Source of the DNA: Cryptomeria japonica
Taxonomy: Eukaryota > Streptophyta > Pinopsida > Cupressales > Cupressaceae
Assembly: GCF_030272615.1 (NCBI RefSeq)
Contig: NC_081405.1
Span: 570,521,095-570,585,094 of the forward strand
DNA length: 64,000 nt
Direction: 5' to 3'
Positions 31,756 to 45,130 of the stretch are shown here, piece after piece. The translations under genes were made by a program, and so were the position numbers. The notes under the pieces were generated by a model. The model searched no databases. It was given only the letters and a program-made list of their open reading frames with translations, and had not been told where the DNA came from. How positions within the stretch are numbered: the stretch's first letter is position 1; each line of letters begins with the position of its first letter.

Positions 31756-33936
31756 TTGAGTTTCTGTTAGAACTATAGTAACCAGGTTGTTCTTAACATG
31801 TTATTAATGCATATGTTTTTAAACAATCACGTTAAAAGAAATATTCAGATGCAAAAAAATATTCTTTTAAAGTTTAGATGTAATTTTTTTAAATAAATAA
31901 ACATATTTGAAAACATATTTATTTTTAAATTCATTGACTGAAAGCATTTGAATAAATCCAATTCTTGAAATTAAGGATAATGAAAAACAAATTTTTAATA
32001 CAGTGAACACAATTACAAAGCAAAGAGCAAATCCGAACCATCTTTAATTCCATAGAATATATGTTTATATTCATTTTTTAGAAATAAATTGTTAAATTTA
32101 TATTTAGTTTATAAATATGTCATATTTTAAATTGTTAACGTTTATCTTTTTGTTCTTTTACTTTCTGTCATTTTTCACCAAAAATTTATATTTTCGCCAC
32201 AATGATGGCAAAGGAATTTAATTTTACACCTACTTGTTTCATTCTTAAGTTCCGTGTTAGGTGTTTTAAATTGTAGAATACCCTACTGCGCCTGACTGTG
32301 GGGAAGTAGATATCATTTCTAATTTTTTAGCATCCAGCAAGGATGGGAACGCGATATAGGAAGTTGATTATAGAGTCCGAATCCAATACCTTATGTGGAT
32401 GAAGCGATGGCTCATGCCCTGGAAGAGTAAAAGCTAGCACCATGTTAACATTCCATCCAAGTAGGATCTTCACGAACAAGGGCATAAGATTTACTTCCAA
32501 AATTTTATGAGGGAAAACTTGTCTAAATTATTATATCTTTCAAAATTTCCACCCATCCTGCGAAAAATTCTCCGTGAAACATTTTCAGTGAAACTTTTGG
32601 CGGCGTAAATGACATGAAAAACAATTTGGCCTACATTGACGGGAATGAATATATCTTCCAAAATTTCCGATGACCACGACGAAAGTTGAATAAGCCAAAC
32701 AAATTATCTGCTTCTGTTTTAATCGCCTATATTTTCGTACAACGGATTGGACAACCGTTTAAAGCAAATCATTTTCTTGAAGTGAAATCTTAGTGCAAAC
32801 TATTTTGTTTAACTGCAGCCAACTCATCTTCTTCTGCTGATGTATGTCGATTTGCAGAACTTATCTCTCATTTTCATTTTCTTGAAAGACTTTTGTGCAT
32901 GCATCGTGATCTCATAGCTCGAATTTCTAATAAACCTATATTAAATTGAGAAAATCTCTTTTTTAATTTTCCCACGTTTCGGCGGAACTAGGATGAGGCT
33001 CACGATCTGCACTTCCTTAGGGTTGGGATCAAAATCATTGAAACGTAAGCCAAATGTGTTTTACAGCCGCTCCTCATTTTGCCTTGAGGACTACCACCGC
33101 TTTTGCAAATTGTGATATATCAACTAAATATGTCAAATCTGGCACTAAGATTATCTCATGTAGTTTTAAGAATGTCAAAAGCTCTGTATTGAATCGACTA
33201 CCCTTGGACTCATCGATTTTATAGGAAGTTTCGAAAACATATTCAACAAATAGTTACTCTACAAGTCGTGTAATGACTTTCTCAGAGGTATTCTATCAAA
33301 TTTCTACATTTTGTTTGTATCATTTGTATTCCGAACAAACATTATAACCACATTCTCCAACAGTATTGCAAACATCCAGTTACTTTGAACATTAAATAAG
33401 AGAAAATAGCTGTTAGTTATCATGGCAAGAATATAGCATTCATGATTAGTAGTTAACTGTTTCTCTTTAACCAATTTATCTTTTCAATTGATTGCACTAT
33501 TCCATGTTTGTGGTATTTTGTTTCTTTCATTTTTTCAGATACTGAGCTCCTTTGATTCTCCGGCTCAGTTCACTACATTGGAGTAAGAAGCAGATCATGG
33601 GGTAAAGTTTCATACATTTTGTGAACAATGTCTGTTTATCGTAGATTTGATTGATGAATTTGTTGGAACTTTTGTTTGTCCTCATGACTTTCTGATGTGA
33701 TCAGATTGTGGCAGGAATTTGGAACTCGAATGAAGATAAGATTATCGCAGATTTAATTTATGAATTTATTTGAATTTTTGTGTGTGCTTGGAAATCATAT
33801 GATGGACTTGGTAATAGTTGTGGAAATCTTGAAATAAGAAATTGGAAAGATGAGAAGAAATTTTCTCAGCATTTTGTTCGAATCAATTCTGCCGTTGTGT
33901 AGTTTGCAACTGAAATAAGATCTAGCTATAGAAATT
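31756..33936. other. No gene recognised; mixed-composition intergenic DNA
   Basis: Slightly less AT-rich than its neighbours, with short ORF-free stretches. A T-rich tract ending in CAG (about 33538) followed by CTGAGCTCC and an ATGGGGTAAAG at 33597 looks superficially like a 5' exon with splice signals, but nothing downstream supports a gene. Confidence 0.5.
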
Positions 33937-34132
33937 AAATATTTTTGGTATTCTTAAAATCATAAGTTTACTCATACATTTTGTTGCATAAGATAAAATG
34001 CATAATATTTTCAAACATAGTACTTGCAGAAAGAAAATATTTTTGATATTCTTAAAATCATAAGTTTACTCATACATTTTGTTGCATAAGATAAAATGCA
34101 TAATATTTTCAAACATAGTACTTGCAGAAAGA
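33937..34132. repeat. 98-bp tandem duplication
   Basis: Two nearly identical copies (ATATTTTTGGTATTC... and ATATTTTTGATATTC...) in direct tandem, with one visible difference. Confidence 0.9.
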
Positions 34133-34319
34133 AATAAGTGAAGAAGTCCAAGAAGTTTAGCCAACTCCTATATCTAGCCAACTTAACTTTTTGTATGTTT
34201 CTACAAATATCTTTATATATTTCGTATAAAGTTATGCAATTACAAATTTCAAATTAAGTATGAAAGCTGCCTATTGCTATATTATCTTGATAACCTTAAC
34301 AATTATTCAACATAATGTC

Positions 34320-37000
34320 AAATAGTTGATTTTGTAAACATAATTGTACCCTAACCCTAACAGTAAAGAAAATTAAAAATAAACCTTAAATTTAACTCTA
34401 AGACTAACACAAACAAATTGAGTTCTATAAAAATTTTAACCATAACCCTATACTAGATTGGAGCAAAATCTTAAAGAAAATTATACTCCAACAATAAAAC
34501 TATACAAAATTAAATCAATATTGAACATAAAAAATTTGAACCATAACTCTAAATACAATGGAACCCTAACACTAAATTAAATTGAGCCCTATACTAAATT
34601 GAACCCTATTCCTAATTAAATCCTAACCATGTACTAATTTAAATCAAAACAATAAACTAAATTATACTAACTATAAAACTAAACCAAATTAAATCTTATA
34701 ACTAAACCAAGCTAAATACTATACCATGACACTAATTGAAATTAAACCCTAAACCCCAACCTAAACCTAATTAAATATTTATCAAAATTAAAACCTAACT
34801 CTAAACCAAATTAAACCCAAATCCTTAACCAAATTGAACCCTTAGCTAATCAGTAAATTTAACATTAAATTCTATTATACACTGATCCTAAGATAAATTT
34901 AACCTAAGCCTAAATTAATTGAACATTAAACCAAACTAAACCAAACACTAAACCAAGTTGAATGCTAAAATACCAACTTTATACCAAATTGAACCCTAAC
35001 CCTAAACCAAACCACGTCTAAATTATAAGCCAAATAAAATCTTAACACTAAACCAAATCTCAAGACCATAACCCTAATAGTAAACAAAACTAAAAATAAA
35101 CCTTAAATTGAAATTGAGTTTTATAAAATATTTAATCATAACCCTAAGTTGAGTCTGATACTAAATTGAACCCTATTCCGAATTAAATCCTAACCATGAC
35201 ACCATTTTCTCTTGTTTTTAATTTCATTCTAAAACAATTCTTCTAATCTTTCCCAAAAATTAGCAACCAAAGTACAAAAGAAAACAAAACAAAATATGCA
35301 TTTCTTCATATCTCTAGCTTTATCAATTTTATGGTATTTAGTTTAAATGAAAACAAAACAAAATATGCATTTCTTCATATCTCTAGCTTTATCAATTTTA
35401 TGGTATTTAGCTTAAATGAAATCTATGGATATTGTTTTGGTGCTTGGCATCAGATAAGCATGTCTCTAATAATCCTAATAATTTATTCAAATTCCCATGG
35501 CATTATATTATCATTTGAGAATTGTCTATCATTATATAATATATAATGAATGCAATGGAGCCATATTAGTTAATTGAATATTTGGTTATTTTTGTTAGTA
35601 ATCTAAATAATTTATTTAAAATCTCATAAAAATATTTCTAGTAATTCTTTCAATTGCTAAAATATCAATACCATTTTGTTAAAATAATAAGGTTGGTATA
35701 TTTTATTAATATGCATCATACAACATATATAAAAGTATAAGAAATATGCTTGAATGTAAACATCATCATGTCCATTGTCCATAAAACTAAAATTATTAGG
35801 AAAAATAATAAGGCAAGAAGGAATAAAAATGTAAAAGATAGGTCTAATTGATTAATAACATAACACATACCATCAATAGCATTTTGTAAAAAGCAAAAGG
35901 TTGACATATTATACATGATGTACCATCAATACCATTTAAAAAGAAAAAGATTGGCATATTTGATTAATATACATCATACATCATGTACCATCAACATGAA
36001 CCAAAGTATAAGAAATATGCTTGCTTGACTATCTGCATAATTTGGTTGATATTAAATTATAATTTGGTTTATAATCCCAATGGTAATTTTGATTCTCTAT
36101 TTGATTTTGACTCCAAAAATAAAAGAAATTGAACCCTAACCCTAAATAAATTGTAATAACCTTAACTCTCTTAACTCTTAAATAAAAGAAATTGAACCCT
36201 AACCTTAAATAAATTGTAATAACTAAACCTAATTAAACATATTTATCATTGAATTATGGTTAGTTTTCGGGTTCACTCAAGATTATAGATTTATAATGGT
36301 TAGATTTTACTTTGTTCTTGCCTTTAGTGAGCGTCAACCTAATATTTTTTAATGTTGAAGTAATCTTATTGAACTTAAATTATTTAGGTAAAAGAAATTA
36401 TTAATTTCTATTAAATTTAATTTAAATAATTTATATGACATTTTTTATAAATGTTAGAAAAGTATTATTTTTTTTATTCTTTTAATCTCAACCCTTACTA
36501 TATTCCAAGTTGAACCCTAAGGCTAATCCTTCCACTAAACCAAATTGATCCCTAACACTAAAGCAAATTAAATCTATATCTTAAATAAAATTGAAAACTA
36601 ACACTAAATAAAACTAAACCCTAATACTAAACCAAATTGAGCCATGATTCTAATCCTAAAACAAATTCAATCACAACCCTAAACCTAAACCAAATTGAAT
36701 TGCTTTAGCATTAGTGTTCAATATTAAACTAAAATTATACCCTAATGATAAACCAAATTGAAACATACATTAGTGTTCAATATTAGACTAAATTGAATAT
36801 TAAACTAAAATTAAACCCTAATGCTAAACCAAATTGAATCATAACCCTAAACATAAACAAAAGAAAACCCTAACCATAACACTAAACAAAATTAGAATTT
36901 AACCTTAGAGTTGATTACACACTAAACCAAAGTTTTCACTTACCAAAAACATAATTAGCCACTATACCAAATTGAACCCTAAACCTAAACACTACAAATT
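34320..37000. repeat. Degenerate CCCTAA-like repeats, interrupted
   Basis: Dense words such as ACCCTAACCCTAA, AACCCTAACCCTAAACC and CTAAACCAAATTGAACCC appear at 34345-35190, 36125-36230 and 36490-36990. They recall the plant telomere unit CCCTAAA but are embedded in a looser unit of about 23 bases, CTAAACCAAATTGAACCCTA. Orientation is opposite to the tract at 25.4 kb. Between the clusters is AT-rich DNA. Confidence 0.6.
35281..35418. repeat. 69-bp tandem duplication
   Basis: AAAACAAAACAAAATATGCA through TTTATGGTATTTAG occurs twice in tandem with a single T/C difference near the end. Confidence 0.9.
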
Positions 37001-37129
37001 GAGCTTCAAACAAATGTACTTGGCAAGCGTAATACCAAGCTCCGTGACCGGACATGCAGGCATCTCGAGACACCCAAATTTTGCAACAAAGTGGAGATCA
37101 AAGGTCGAGGAAGTCAGGCAGATCTAACA

Positions 37130-39040
37130 GTCGGGCAAATGATCCAACGGTGATCACTGATCTGCAATGGGAAGATGCTCGCTAGTTACTCATTGCGGAT
37201 CAGTGACAAAGCATGTGCAGTAAAGAATGAGGTAAAGAGAGAGAAGATCGGAGGAAGGTCGACGGTGGTCGTTTTACCGCGATGGGAAAATACTCACCAG
37301 TTACCCATCGCGGATTAGCGACAAAGAAGAGCCTGGGTCTAGTGGTGGGTCCAACAGTAGTGAAGTGGCAGATGATGTGGCAAACATGTGGATATGTGAG
37401 CCAATCTTAAAAAGACATGTAGCGGGGCTCAGAAGTAAAGGTTGAGTAGGTCCAAGGAAGATCGATGGTGATCGCTGATCCATAATGAGAATTAGGTTGA
37501 CGATTACCCATCGTGACCCATCGACAAAGAAGAACCAAGGTCCAACGGTGGGTTCGGTGGTGTTGAGGTGGCACCCAGGTGGGTATTGAGCGAAGAAAGA
37601 AGTGCCACGTGGTGCATCCAGGTCAAATGGTGGGGCCAGCTGAAGGTCAGGTGGTAGATTAGGTGGCGGTTTGCTGATGCATAGACAAATCAGGAAGGGA
37701 CACATGGTAGGGCTCTGTAGGCGAATTAACAAGTGAGTAGGTTGGAGATGATCCAATGATTGTCATGATACCGCAATGGAAATTTGTGTGAACCTTAATC
37801 ATCGTGACCCAGTGACAAACCACTAGCGGTGGGCTAGGGCAAGCGGTTAAAGCAAACAGTTAGTGTAGACGATGAAGTGGCGGCAGTTAAGTAACCAAGG
37901 ACCCTAAAGATTGAGTGGTTGACCTATAATCTAATGGTTGTCGCTGGACCGCAATGAGAAATAGCTCGATGGTTACCCATCATAACCTAGCGACAAAGAA
38001 GAGCCAGGGTCCGGCGGTGATGAGACGGTAGTCAAGTGGTGCCCAGGTGGATTCCAAGCGAACTAGGAGGTGCCACGTGGTGGAGCAAGTCAGATAGTTC
38101 TAAAGATCGGGTGGATGATCCAACAGTGGTCGCTGATCCGCAATGGGAAGATGCTTGCTACTTACTCAGCGTGGATCAACGATAAAGCATGTGTAGTAAA
38201 GAATGAGATAAAGAGTGAGCGAATCAGAGGAAGATCGATGGTGGTCATTGTATCATTATGGGAAACTACTCACCAGTTACCCATCATGGATCAGCAACAA
38301 AGAAGAGCCTAGGTCCAGTGGTAGGTCTGGCAGTAGTGAAGTGGTAGATGACGTGGCGAACAGGTGGATCCACGCACCATGCAGAAGAAGACACGTGGCG
38401 GGGCTCAGAAGTAAAGGTCGAGAAGGTTTGAGGAAGATCGATGGTGGTTGTTGATCCGTGATGAGAATTAGCTTCACGATAACCAATCGTGACCCAGTGA
38501 CAAAGAAGAACCAAGGTCCAACGGTGGGTCTAGCAGTATTGAGGTGGCTGACAGGTGGCAAGTTAGGTGGTGCCTAGGTGGACCCAGGTCCAGTGGCAAG
38601 CCTAGCTCAAGGTTAGGTGGCAGATTAGGCGGCGCCTAGCTGATGTGCAAACAAATCAGGAAGTGACACATGGCAGGGGTTTGCAGGCGAATTAACGGGT
38701 GAGCGGGTTGGAGATAATCCAACGGCTGTCGTGATACCACAATGGAAAGTTGTGTGAACCTTAATCATCGTGACCTAGCGACAAACCACTAGCGACAGGC
38801 TAGAGAAGGCGGTTTAAGCAGACAGTTAATGTAGATGGTGAAGTGGTGGTGGCTAAGTAACCAAGGACCCTAAAGATTGAGCGGTTGACCTGAAATCTAA
38901 CGGTTGTCACTAGACCGCAATGACAAATAGCTCGATGGTTACCCATTGCGACCCAATGAAAAAGAAGAGCCAGGGTCTGGTGGTGGGTCCAGGTGGATTC
39001 CAAGCGAACCAAGAGGTGACACATGGTGGAGCTCAGTCCA
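37130..39040. repeat. Duplicated ~970-bp block with ten dyad-symmetric modules
   Basis: 37130-38100 and 38101-39040 are a degenerate tandem pair; for example GATCCAACGGTGATCACTGA at 37141 corresponds to GATCCAACAGTGGTCGCTGA at 38117. Each half holds five modules of about 60 bases at 37150, 37265, 37467, 37755, 37936 and 38125, 38240, 38443, 38722, 38901. A module is a left arm like GTCGCTGATCCGCAATGGG, a spacer of about 17 bases and a right arm like CCCATTGCGGATCAGCGAC. The block is GC- and CpG-rich between AT-rich neighbours and has CACGTGG words. I recognise no family and no protein-coding content. Confidence 0.75.
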
Positions 39041-40257
39041 AAAAATACAAATTAAAGAGTGATTAAAGAAGTATCCAAATCGTGGAGCCAATTTCTATAA
39101 AAAATACAAGCACGAGGATTGCCAGCACGGGAAGAGTGTTATTTTTTGAAGTCTAAAGGTTAAAGTGATTAAAATTAAATATTTTAATCATAGTTAATTA
39201 AATGTAGAGTTGCACTAAACAAAGTGAAGAGTCATAACCATAAAAATGTAATGTATATGTGTGAAATCAAGATCGATAAAAAAGGGAATTAGGAAGAAAG
39301 AGATGAGAGACTCTAGATAATATTGTACTATTTCAAAAACTTAATTTTATTGTTTGAAAATAAAGTAAATTAATTTATATTTTATAATTTAATTTCTTTA
39401 CAATTGCCTACGAATGCTACTAGCCTATATATATAGAAATATATATACAAAAAGTTGAGAGATATCGAGGCTTTCATTTCAAAATTTAACTTAAAATTAA
39501 TAAATTAATAAATGAAAGCCTAGATATCTCTTGGCTTTTTTTTATATATATTTAGTTAATTATTTTTATTTGAAGGTATAGAATTTGTTCCGTGTCATGA
39601 AAATATTTTTGGCCTATACATGATCATGTAATTGTAAGTGATGAATATCAATTAAAATATCTTAATAATATATCATGTAATTGTACATGATCATGTAATT
39701 GATCATTGTAATTGTACATGATCACATATATCTTAAATAAGTGATGAATATCAATTAAAATATTAAAAATGTTTGTGTTAAAAACCATTAAAAAATAAAA
39801 ACTTAGATTTGTTCAAAATAGAAACTTTCATTTTGTCAGTAGATATTACACTTCAAATTTATTGTTAGTTGTGATTTTTTCTTCATTCGAAATTTGAAAA
39901 TGAATATATATTGAAAATAAAAAAGTGAATGTTATCTCATAACTGACATTTTTTTTTTCTAAGATAAAACAAGATATAGATGAGTATATTCACACGAAGA
40001 TTAAAAAAAACTGTATTATTTTTTTGCATGTTAAAAAAAATTTCAATGTAAAAACTAATTTTGTTTTTTTCGGTTGTTCACAAATGTGACATGTTATTAC
40101 AGAGCTTGATTAGAATATAGAATTAATTTTTTTTTAATTAAAACAATTATTTTATGATTTTTAATTTTGGTAAAAGATTAAACAAATAGTTATTAAATGA
40201 TTTTGAAAAATGTATCGATATTTAATGAAAGCTTTTACATACATTTAATCTTGTAGA
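39041..40257. other. AT-rich spacer with one long inverted repeat
   Basis: No gene seen. Contains the inverted repeat at 39449-39541. Confidence 0.6.
39449..39541. repeat. Inverted repeat, ~31-bp arms
   Basis: AAAAAGTTGAGAGATATCGA on the left pairs with TAGATATCTCTTGGCTTTTT on the right, with about four mismatches over 31 positions and a loop of about 30 bases. It could be a short MITE or a hairpin RNA source; the sequence alone does not decide. Confidence 0.7.
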
Positions 40258-42124
40258 TAATTTTGATAAATTTTCTTAACAAAAGAAAGTTTTTATGTTG
40301 AAATTATTAAGAGTAATTAGGAAATGTATTGTTATTTAAAGAAATCTTTTATGTTGTAATCAATATTATCTATTGCATTTAACAATAAAAATATGTATTT
40401 AACCGTATAAGTAACTTTGATAAATGTTCTTGGTAAAAGATAGAAGAAATAGTTATTAAGAGTAAATGGAAAATGTATTCTTATTTAAAGAAAGTTTCTA
40501 TGTTGTAACTAATATGTATCTATGCATTTAATCATATAGATAACTTTTAACCATATAGATAACTAATATTTATCTATATAGATAACTTTGATAACTTTGA
40601 TAATTTTTCTTTGAACAATTAAATGTAATTTTAGTAGTTTTTTTTCCAAGCATTTAAAATTGGCTAACAACTATGTAATAACTTATTGAACCTACTACAA
40701 TTACTAGGCTCTATGGAAAATTAAATATTTTCATAGTATACTGAGTCCTATTATTAGTTTAAATTCATCTTGTTAAACTTAGAATGAGTTAATTAAGATA
40801 TAGTTTTTAATATTTTTCATTTGAATGATCATATTTATTATGCTGTGATTATTGAAGTTATTTTTATATTCATTTACTTGTTTTAATTCACTTCTAGTTA
40901 CTATTTTTTCCTAGTTATATTAATGTTCTCATTAACGATTCATTCATCACAATTAATATATATTGTATTTCAATCTTAGCTTAAGAGAATTTGAATTAGA
41001 CTTTGATTATCACTATAAAGCAAGTATCATATGCATAGATAAGTCATCATTGAATTTTGATTCAAATTCAATTGGACATTAAACTATCAAACATACTTGC
41101 TGGAAATAAATATTTTTACAAATCAAGATTTTGTAAAGCATAACTAAGAACAATGCATGACAAGAACTTTGTAGCAATGCAACCTTGTTTAAATTAAAAT
41201 TCTCTCAAAAAATACTTGCTTTAATAGTACGTTCATTGTGTTGGTATGTAGATGGTGTGAATCCAAATATTCTTATTAAAATATAAAATAAAATAATACA
41301 AAATTCTTTCATTTTTATAAATTATTAATTTTAGAAAGTAAAATTTTCAAACTTAAAATTTCCTTTTAGAATTAATTAGTTTCATATTTTATTTTTATAT
41401 ATGAAAAGACACATATACATATATATGAATAAACCATATATAAATTATATATAAATTTTAAAAATTTAAAATATAAATAAATTAAAATTTTACTCTTTAA
41501 AATGAAAAAAGCAATATATAACGTTATCAAATGCTGCACATGTTTTGTCACTATTTCTTTTCATGTTTTTTTAGATTGAAGTCTCTTTAATTATATTAAA
41601 AAAATTACAAATTATATCTTTCATTACCTAAAAAATTTTTTTTTTAAGTGTATGAAAGACAAAATAGTCTTTGAAAGTGATTTTATGACACTCCAAGATT
41701 TCCTTTATTTTGTTATTTGCCTCACATCCTCTTACAATCTACCAATTTTCTTACTCATCCACTCACTTTCTACGCACAATTTCTAGGGTAATGGTGGCCT
41801 ATACCCTAAAATATTTTATCTTTTTCTTCTTTTGTAGAGTGTCTCCACTCTATTTTTAATTTCCTTTTCTAAGCTCCCTTCACACACAAGCGCTTCCCTT
41901 CTCCCAAACTCCTATCAAAAATCAAATTTCACTATATAATTTTTTTATGAGCACTATATATTCATTTCAACTGAAGGATTAGTCTAAATAGAATTTTTAA
42001 TTAAATATATTTTGAAAACAAGTAATGATATATATTAAATATCAGATTATATGGAGTCTCTAAAATATGCCAAATATGCCATTGTAGCTGAAAATGGACA
42101 TTTAATTACATTATACTTTTATAT
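40258..42124. repeat. Flank copy without the 1.68-kb element, plus host segment H copy 4
   Basis: 40258-40960 matches the flanks of the three tandem units (e.g. AAGAGTAAATGGAAAATGTA, ACTTATTGAACCTAC, CTTGTTAAACTTAGAATGAG) but carries no retroelement at the CATATAGATAA site. 40960-42124 continues into H-type sequence that reappears after the third unit at 50062. This is the unexpanded form of the locus. Confidence 0.75.
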
Positions 42125-42485
42125 ACATAGTTTAATAAAAATAGGTCGATAATATATGAGACGAGAAAAGTCAATCCCATAAAAATCAATGCAACTATTT
42201 GTTTTGTTTAATTGTCGGATGCAACAAACACCCTCATCTTGGCATTTTACTTCTTATGGTTGGTGTTGCTATAATTATTTAAACAAATCTTTAATATTGT
42301 ACTTAATATTATCTATGCATTTAACGATATAAGTATGTATTTAACCATATAAGTAATTTTGCTAAATTTTCTTGGTAAAAGATAGAACAAATAGTTATTA
42401 AGAGTAAATGGAAAATGTATTGTTATTTAAAGAAATTTTTTATGTTGTAACTAATATTTGTCTATGCATTTAGCCATATAGATAA

Positions 42486-44164
42486 ATTTAAGAAAAATGG
42501 TGCATGCACAAGGGGCAGGGGCAACTAGGGCTGCACGAGATGTTGTAGGGGAGGAGGACAAAGGCGACCCAGATGGTGAGCAGGATGTCCTGGGTTCCTT
42601 CACAGTCCTGCTGCCGTCCGTTTTACTGTTTCCATACTCTGCGCCTTGGTGGAGTGGTTGGTAGTTTCAGACTGAAGAGAGTGTTTGCCTACCATGCTTT
42701 ACCTGTCATCGGACATAAATCGTTTGGTCGTTTGGTGGACTGTGGTGATCATGGCTCCCTGTGGTGTTTCTGGGGTTCCCTACAATGATGTGTCTCGGGA
42801 TGATCTTGAGGCTGGGGAAGACCCTTTCTATGTTTGTTCTCTCCTCGTTGAGGTTTTGGCTTCTAATGTTTTGGACCTTAGGGATTTTTTGCCCGTTGCT
42901 GCTCTTTTTTCTGCCAAGGAGGAGATGTTCTTTCTAGAACTTTGGCTCAAGGCCTTGAGAGTGGGAGTGTTTTTTGCTCCCTCAATCTTTGTTGAAGACC
43001 TATTGAGGGGTTGTCCTCTTAAGCCCAGTCATTCTTTTGTTTGCAGATTCTGCTAGTATACCCTCTCTATGTTGCTTGGGTTTTCTCTAGCTTGCCTTAT
43101 TGAGGTGCCCCTTCCTTACTCAGAGGTGAAGAAGGACGGTGTTGGAGACAACTTCTCTCCTATTGAGGTGGAGTTGAGTGTTTCCATAGAGGATTGGTGT
43201 TGCTGGTGGATAGTTGTTGTTTCCTTTTTCTGGACTATTGGTGTTCTAGAGGACAACTTTCTCCTGGATCTTTAGGTTATGGGGGCCTGCCAAAACCCTT
43301 TGTTCCAGCTAAGTGAAATGGATTTTTTTTTAAGTTGTGGGACTTTGTTCTACAGTTAGACGTTGTTCTTCTTTTTGGCCTCGCCATGGTGGTTATGAGT
43401 GCCATTGCTAAACCCAGCTCTTCAGGCTGTGGGAGCCTATTTTTTCTTGAGGTAGGGAATTTTCTGGTTGATGGATCCATACTTTCAAGCTCTCTTATGT
43501 ATTATGTTGTAGAGGTGGAGTTTTTGGAGTTGTTTGTTTACTTGGATGTTGTTATTTTAAGGCCTCTATTTCAGTGGAAGGTGGTTGAGGGAGCCACTTC
43601 AAAATCCTTTTTTTGTGGTTATGGGAGCCATCTCAAAACCCTGGTCTAAGGTTAGGGAAGCCTTTCAAAATCCCCTTGTTTCTTTTTAGCATAGTTTGTG
43701 TTTAATGTTTAATCTTGTTTGGCTGGAAGCTGATAGCTTTCAAGGGACCATTTTAGACAATGATTGTTTTTGGTTATGGGCTAGGCTGGTTTTTTGGTGT
43801 CTAGAGTCTTTCTCTCAAGTTAAGGGAGTTGGAAACATCCCTGCTGTTTGTTTGAGGGTCTACATTAATTCTCATCACTATTTCTTAACGTTAAGGTTGT
43901 AGCCTTTTCAGTTTGACCAAATTTTTTGTCTTGATCATATCTTAAGTGTCTGGCTAGCTCTTTCTGCCTATGGCAATGCTGGTGTTCGACTGGCTTTTGT
44001 CAGCTTAGCTGTGTTAGGGCTACTGGTTTTCATGGTTTGATTTATGTGGTAGCATTGTTCTATGGGGTCCACATCCTGGTACAATCTGAGGGTTTTGGGT
44101 CCCTTCAAAACTTGTTGTAAGGGGTTTCAGGTCCCCTCAAAATCTGTTTTCCCATAATAAAAAA
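42486..44164 (+). mobile_element. 1.68-kb retroelement of unknown family, copy 1
   Basis: Bounded by a 12-bp direct repeat CCATATAGATAA (42474-42485; CCATATAGATAC at 44165). Starts ATTTAAGAAAAATGGTGC and ends with two hairpins, GGTTTTG...CAAAAC and GGTTTC...CAAAATC, then CCCATAATAAAAAA. The target duplication, A-rich tail and terminal hairpin indicate retrotransposition by LINE machinery. No RT is encoded. The frame at 42685-43056 matches copy 3 but meets TAG at 43054 where copy 3 has TGG. Confidence 0.75.
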
Positions 44165-45130
44165 CCATATAGATACCTTTAATAATTTTTCTTTTTAAAA
44201 GATAGAATAAATAATTATTAAGAATAATTAGGATATGTATTGTTATTATTTAAAGAAATGGTTTGCACTATGTCTGTTACTTGCATTGTTTGCACCATGT
44301 TATAAAATCTCAACAAAACATGACTTTCTATTTGGATGTGAGCATTATGGAGCTCCAATTGACAAAATTTGGATGATGAAGAAGCTTAATAACTTCACTT
44401 TTTTATAATATTATTCAACAGCTAAATGCAGTTTTACTTTTTTTTTTTGCAAGCATATAAAATTGGCTAAGAACTGTGTCATAACTTATTGAACCTACAA
44501 AAATTAATAGGATCTATGGAAAATTAAATATTTTCATAATTTACTGAGTCGTATTATTATTTTAAATGCATCTTGTTAAACTTAGAATGAGTTAATTAAG
44601 ATGTAATCTCTCATATTTTTCATTTGAATGATCACATTTATTATGATGTAATTATTGAAGTTATTTTTATATTCATTTAAACATTTTAATTCACTTCTAG
44701 GTACTAATTTGTCCTAGTTATATCAACCTTTTTCATTAATTATTCATTTATCACAATTAATATATATATACATAGTTTTATAAAAATAGGTCGATAATAT
44801 ATGAGAGGAGAAAAATCAATCCCATAAAAATCAATGCAACTGTTTGTTTTGTTTAATTGTCGGATGCAGCAAACACCCTCATCTTGGCATTTTACTTCTT
44901 ATGGTTGGTATTGGTATAATTATTTAAATAAATCTTTAATGTTGTAATTAATATTATCTATTCATTTAACGATATAAGTATGTATTTAACCATATAAGTA
45001 ATTTTGCTAAATTATCTTCGTAAAAGATAGAACAAATAGTTATTAGGAGTAAATGGAAAATGTATTGTTATTTGAAGAAATTTTTTATGTTGTAACTAAT
45101 ATTTATCTATGCATTTAGCCATATAGATAA

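Noticed and set aside
33540-33610. Possible 5' exon ending ATGGGGTAAAG
   Set aside because: Looks like a splice-flanked start, but no coding sequence follows and no relative was seen.
34320-37000. A true interstitial telomere
   Set aside because: Perfect runs are at most two or three units; most is a looser 23-base satellite-like unit.
37301-38561. Minus-strand frames of 94-151 codons in the dyad-repeat block
   Set aside because: They repeat with the block, shift frame between copies and have no domain; structure explains the conservation better.
42573-42788. 71-codon frames at the 5' end of the 1.68-kb elements as genes
   Set aside because: Present in all three copies only because the units are duplicates; composition and start context give no support.
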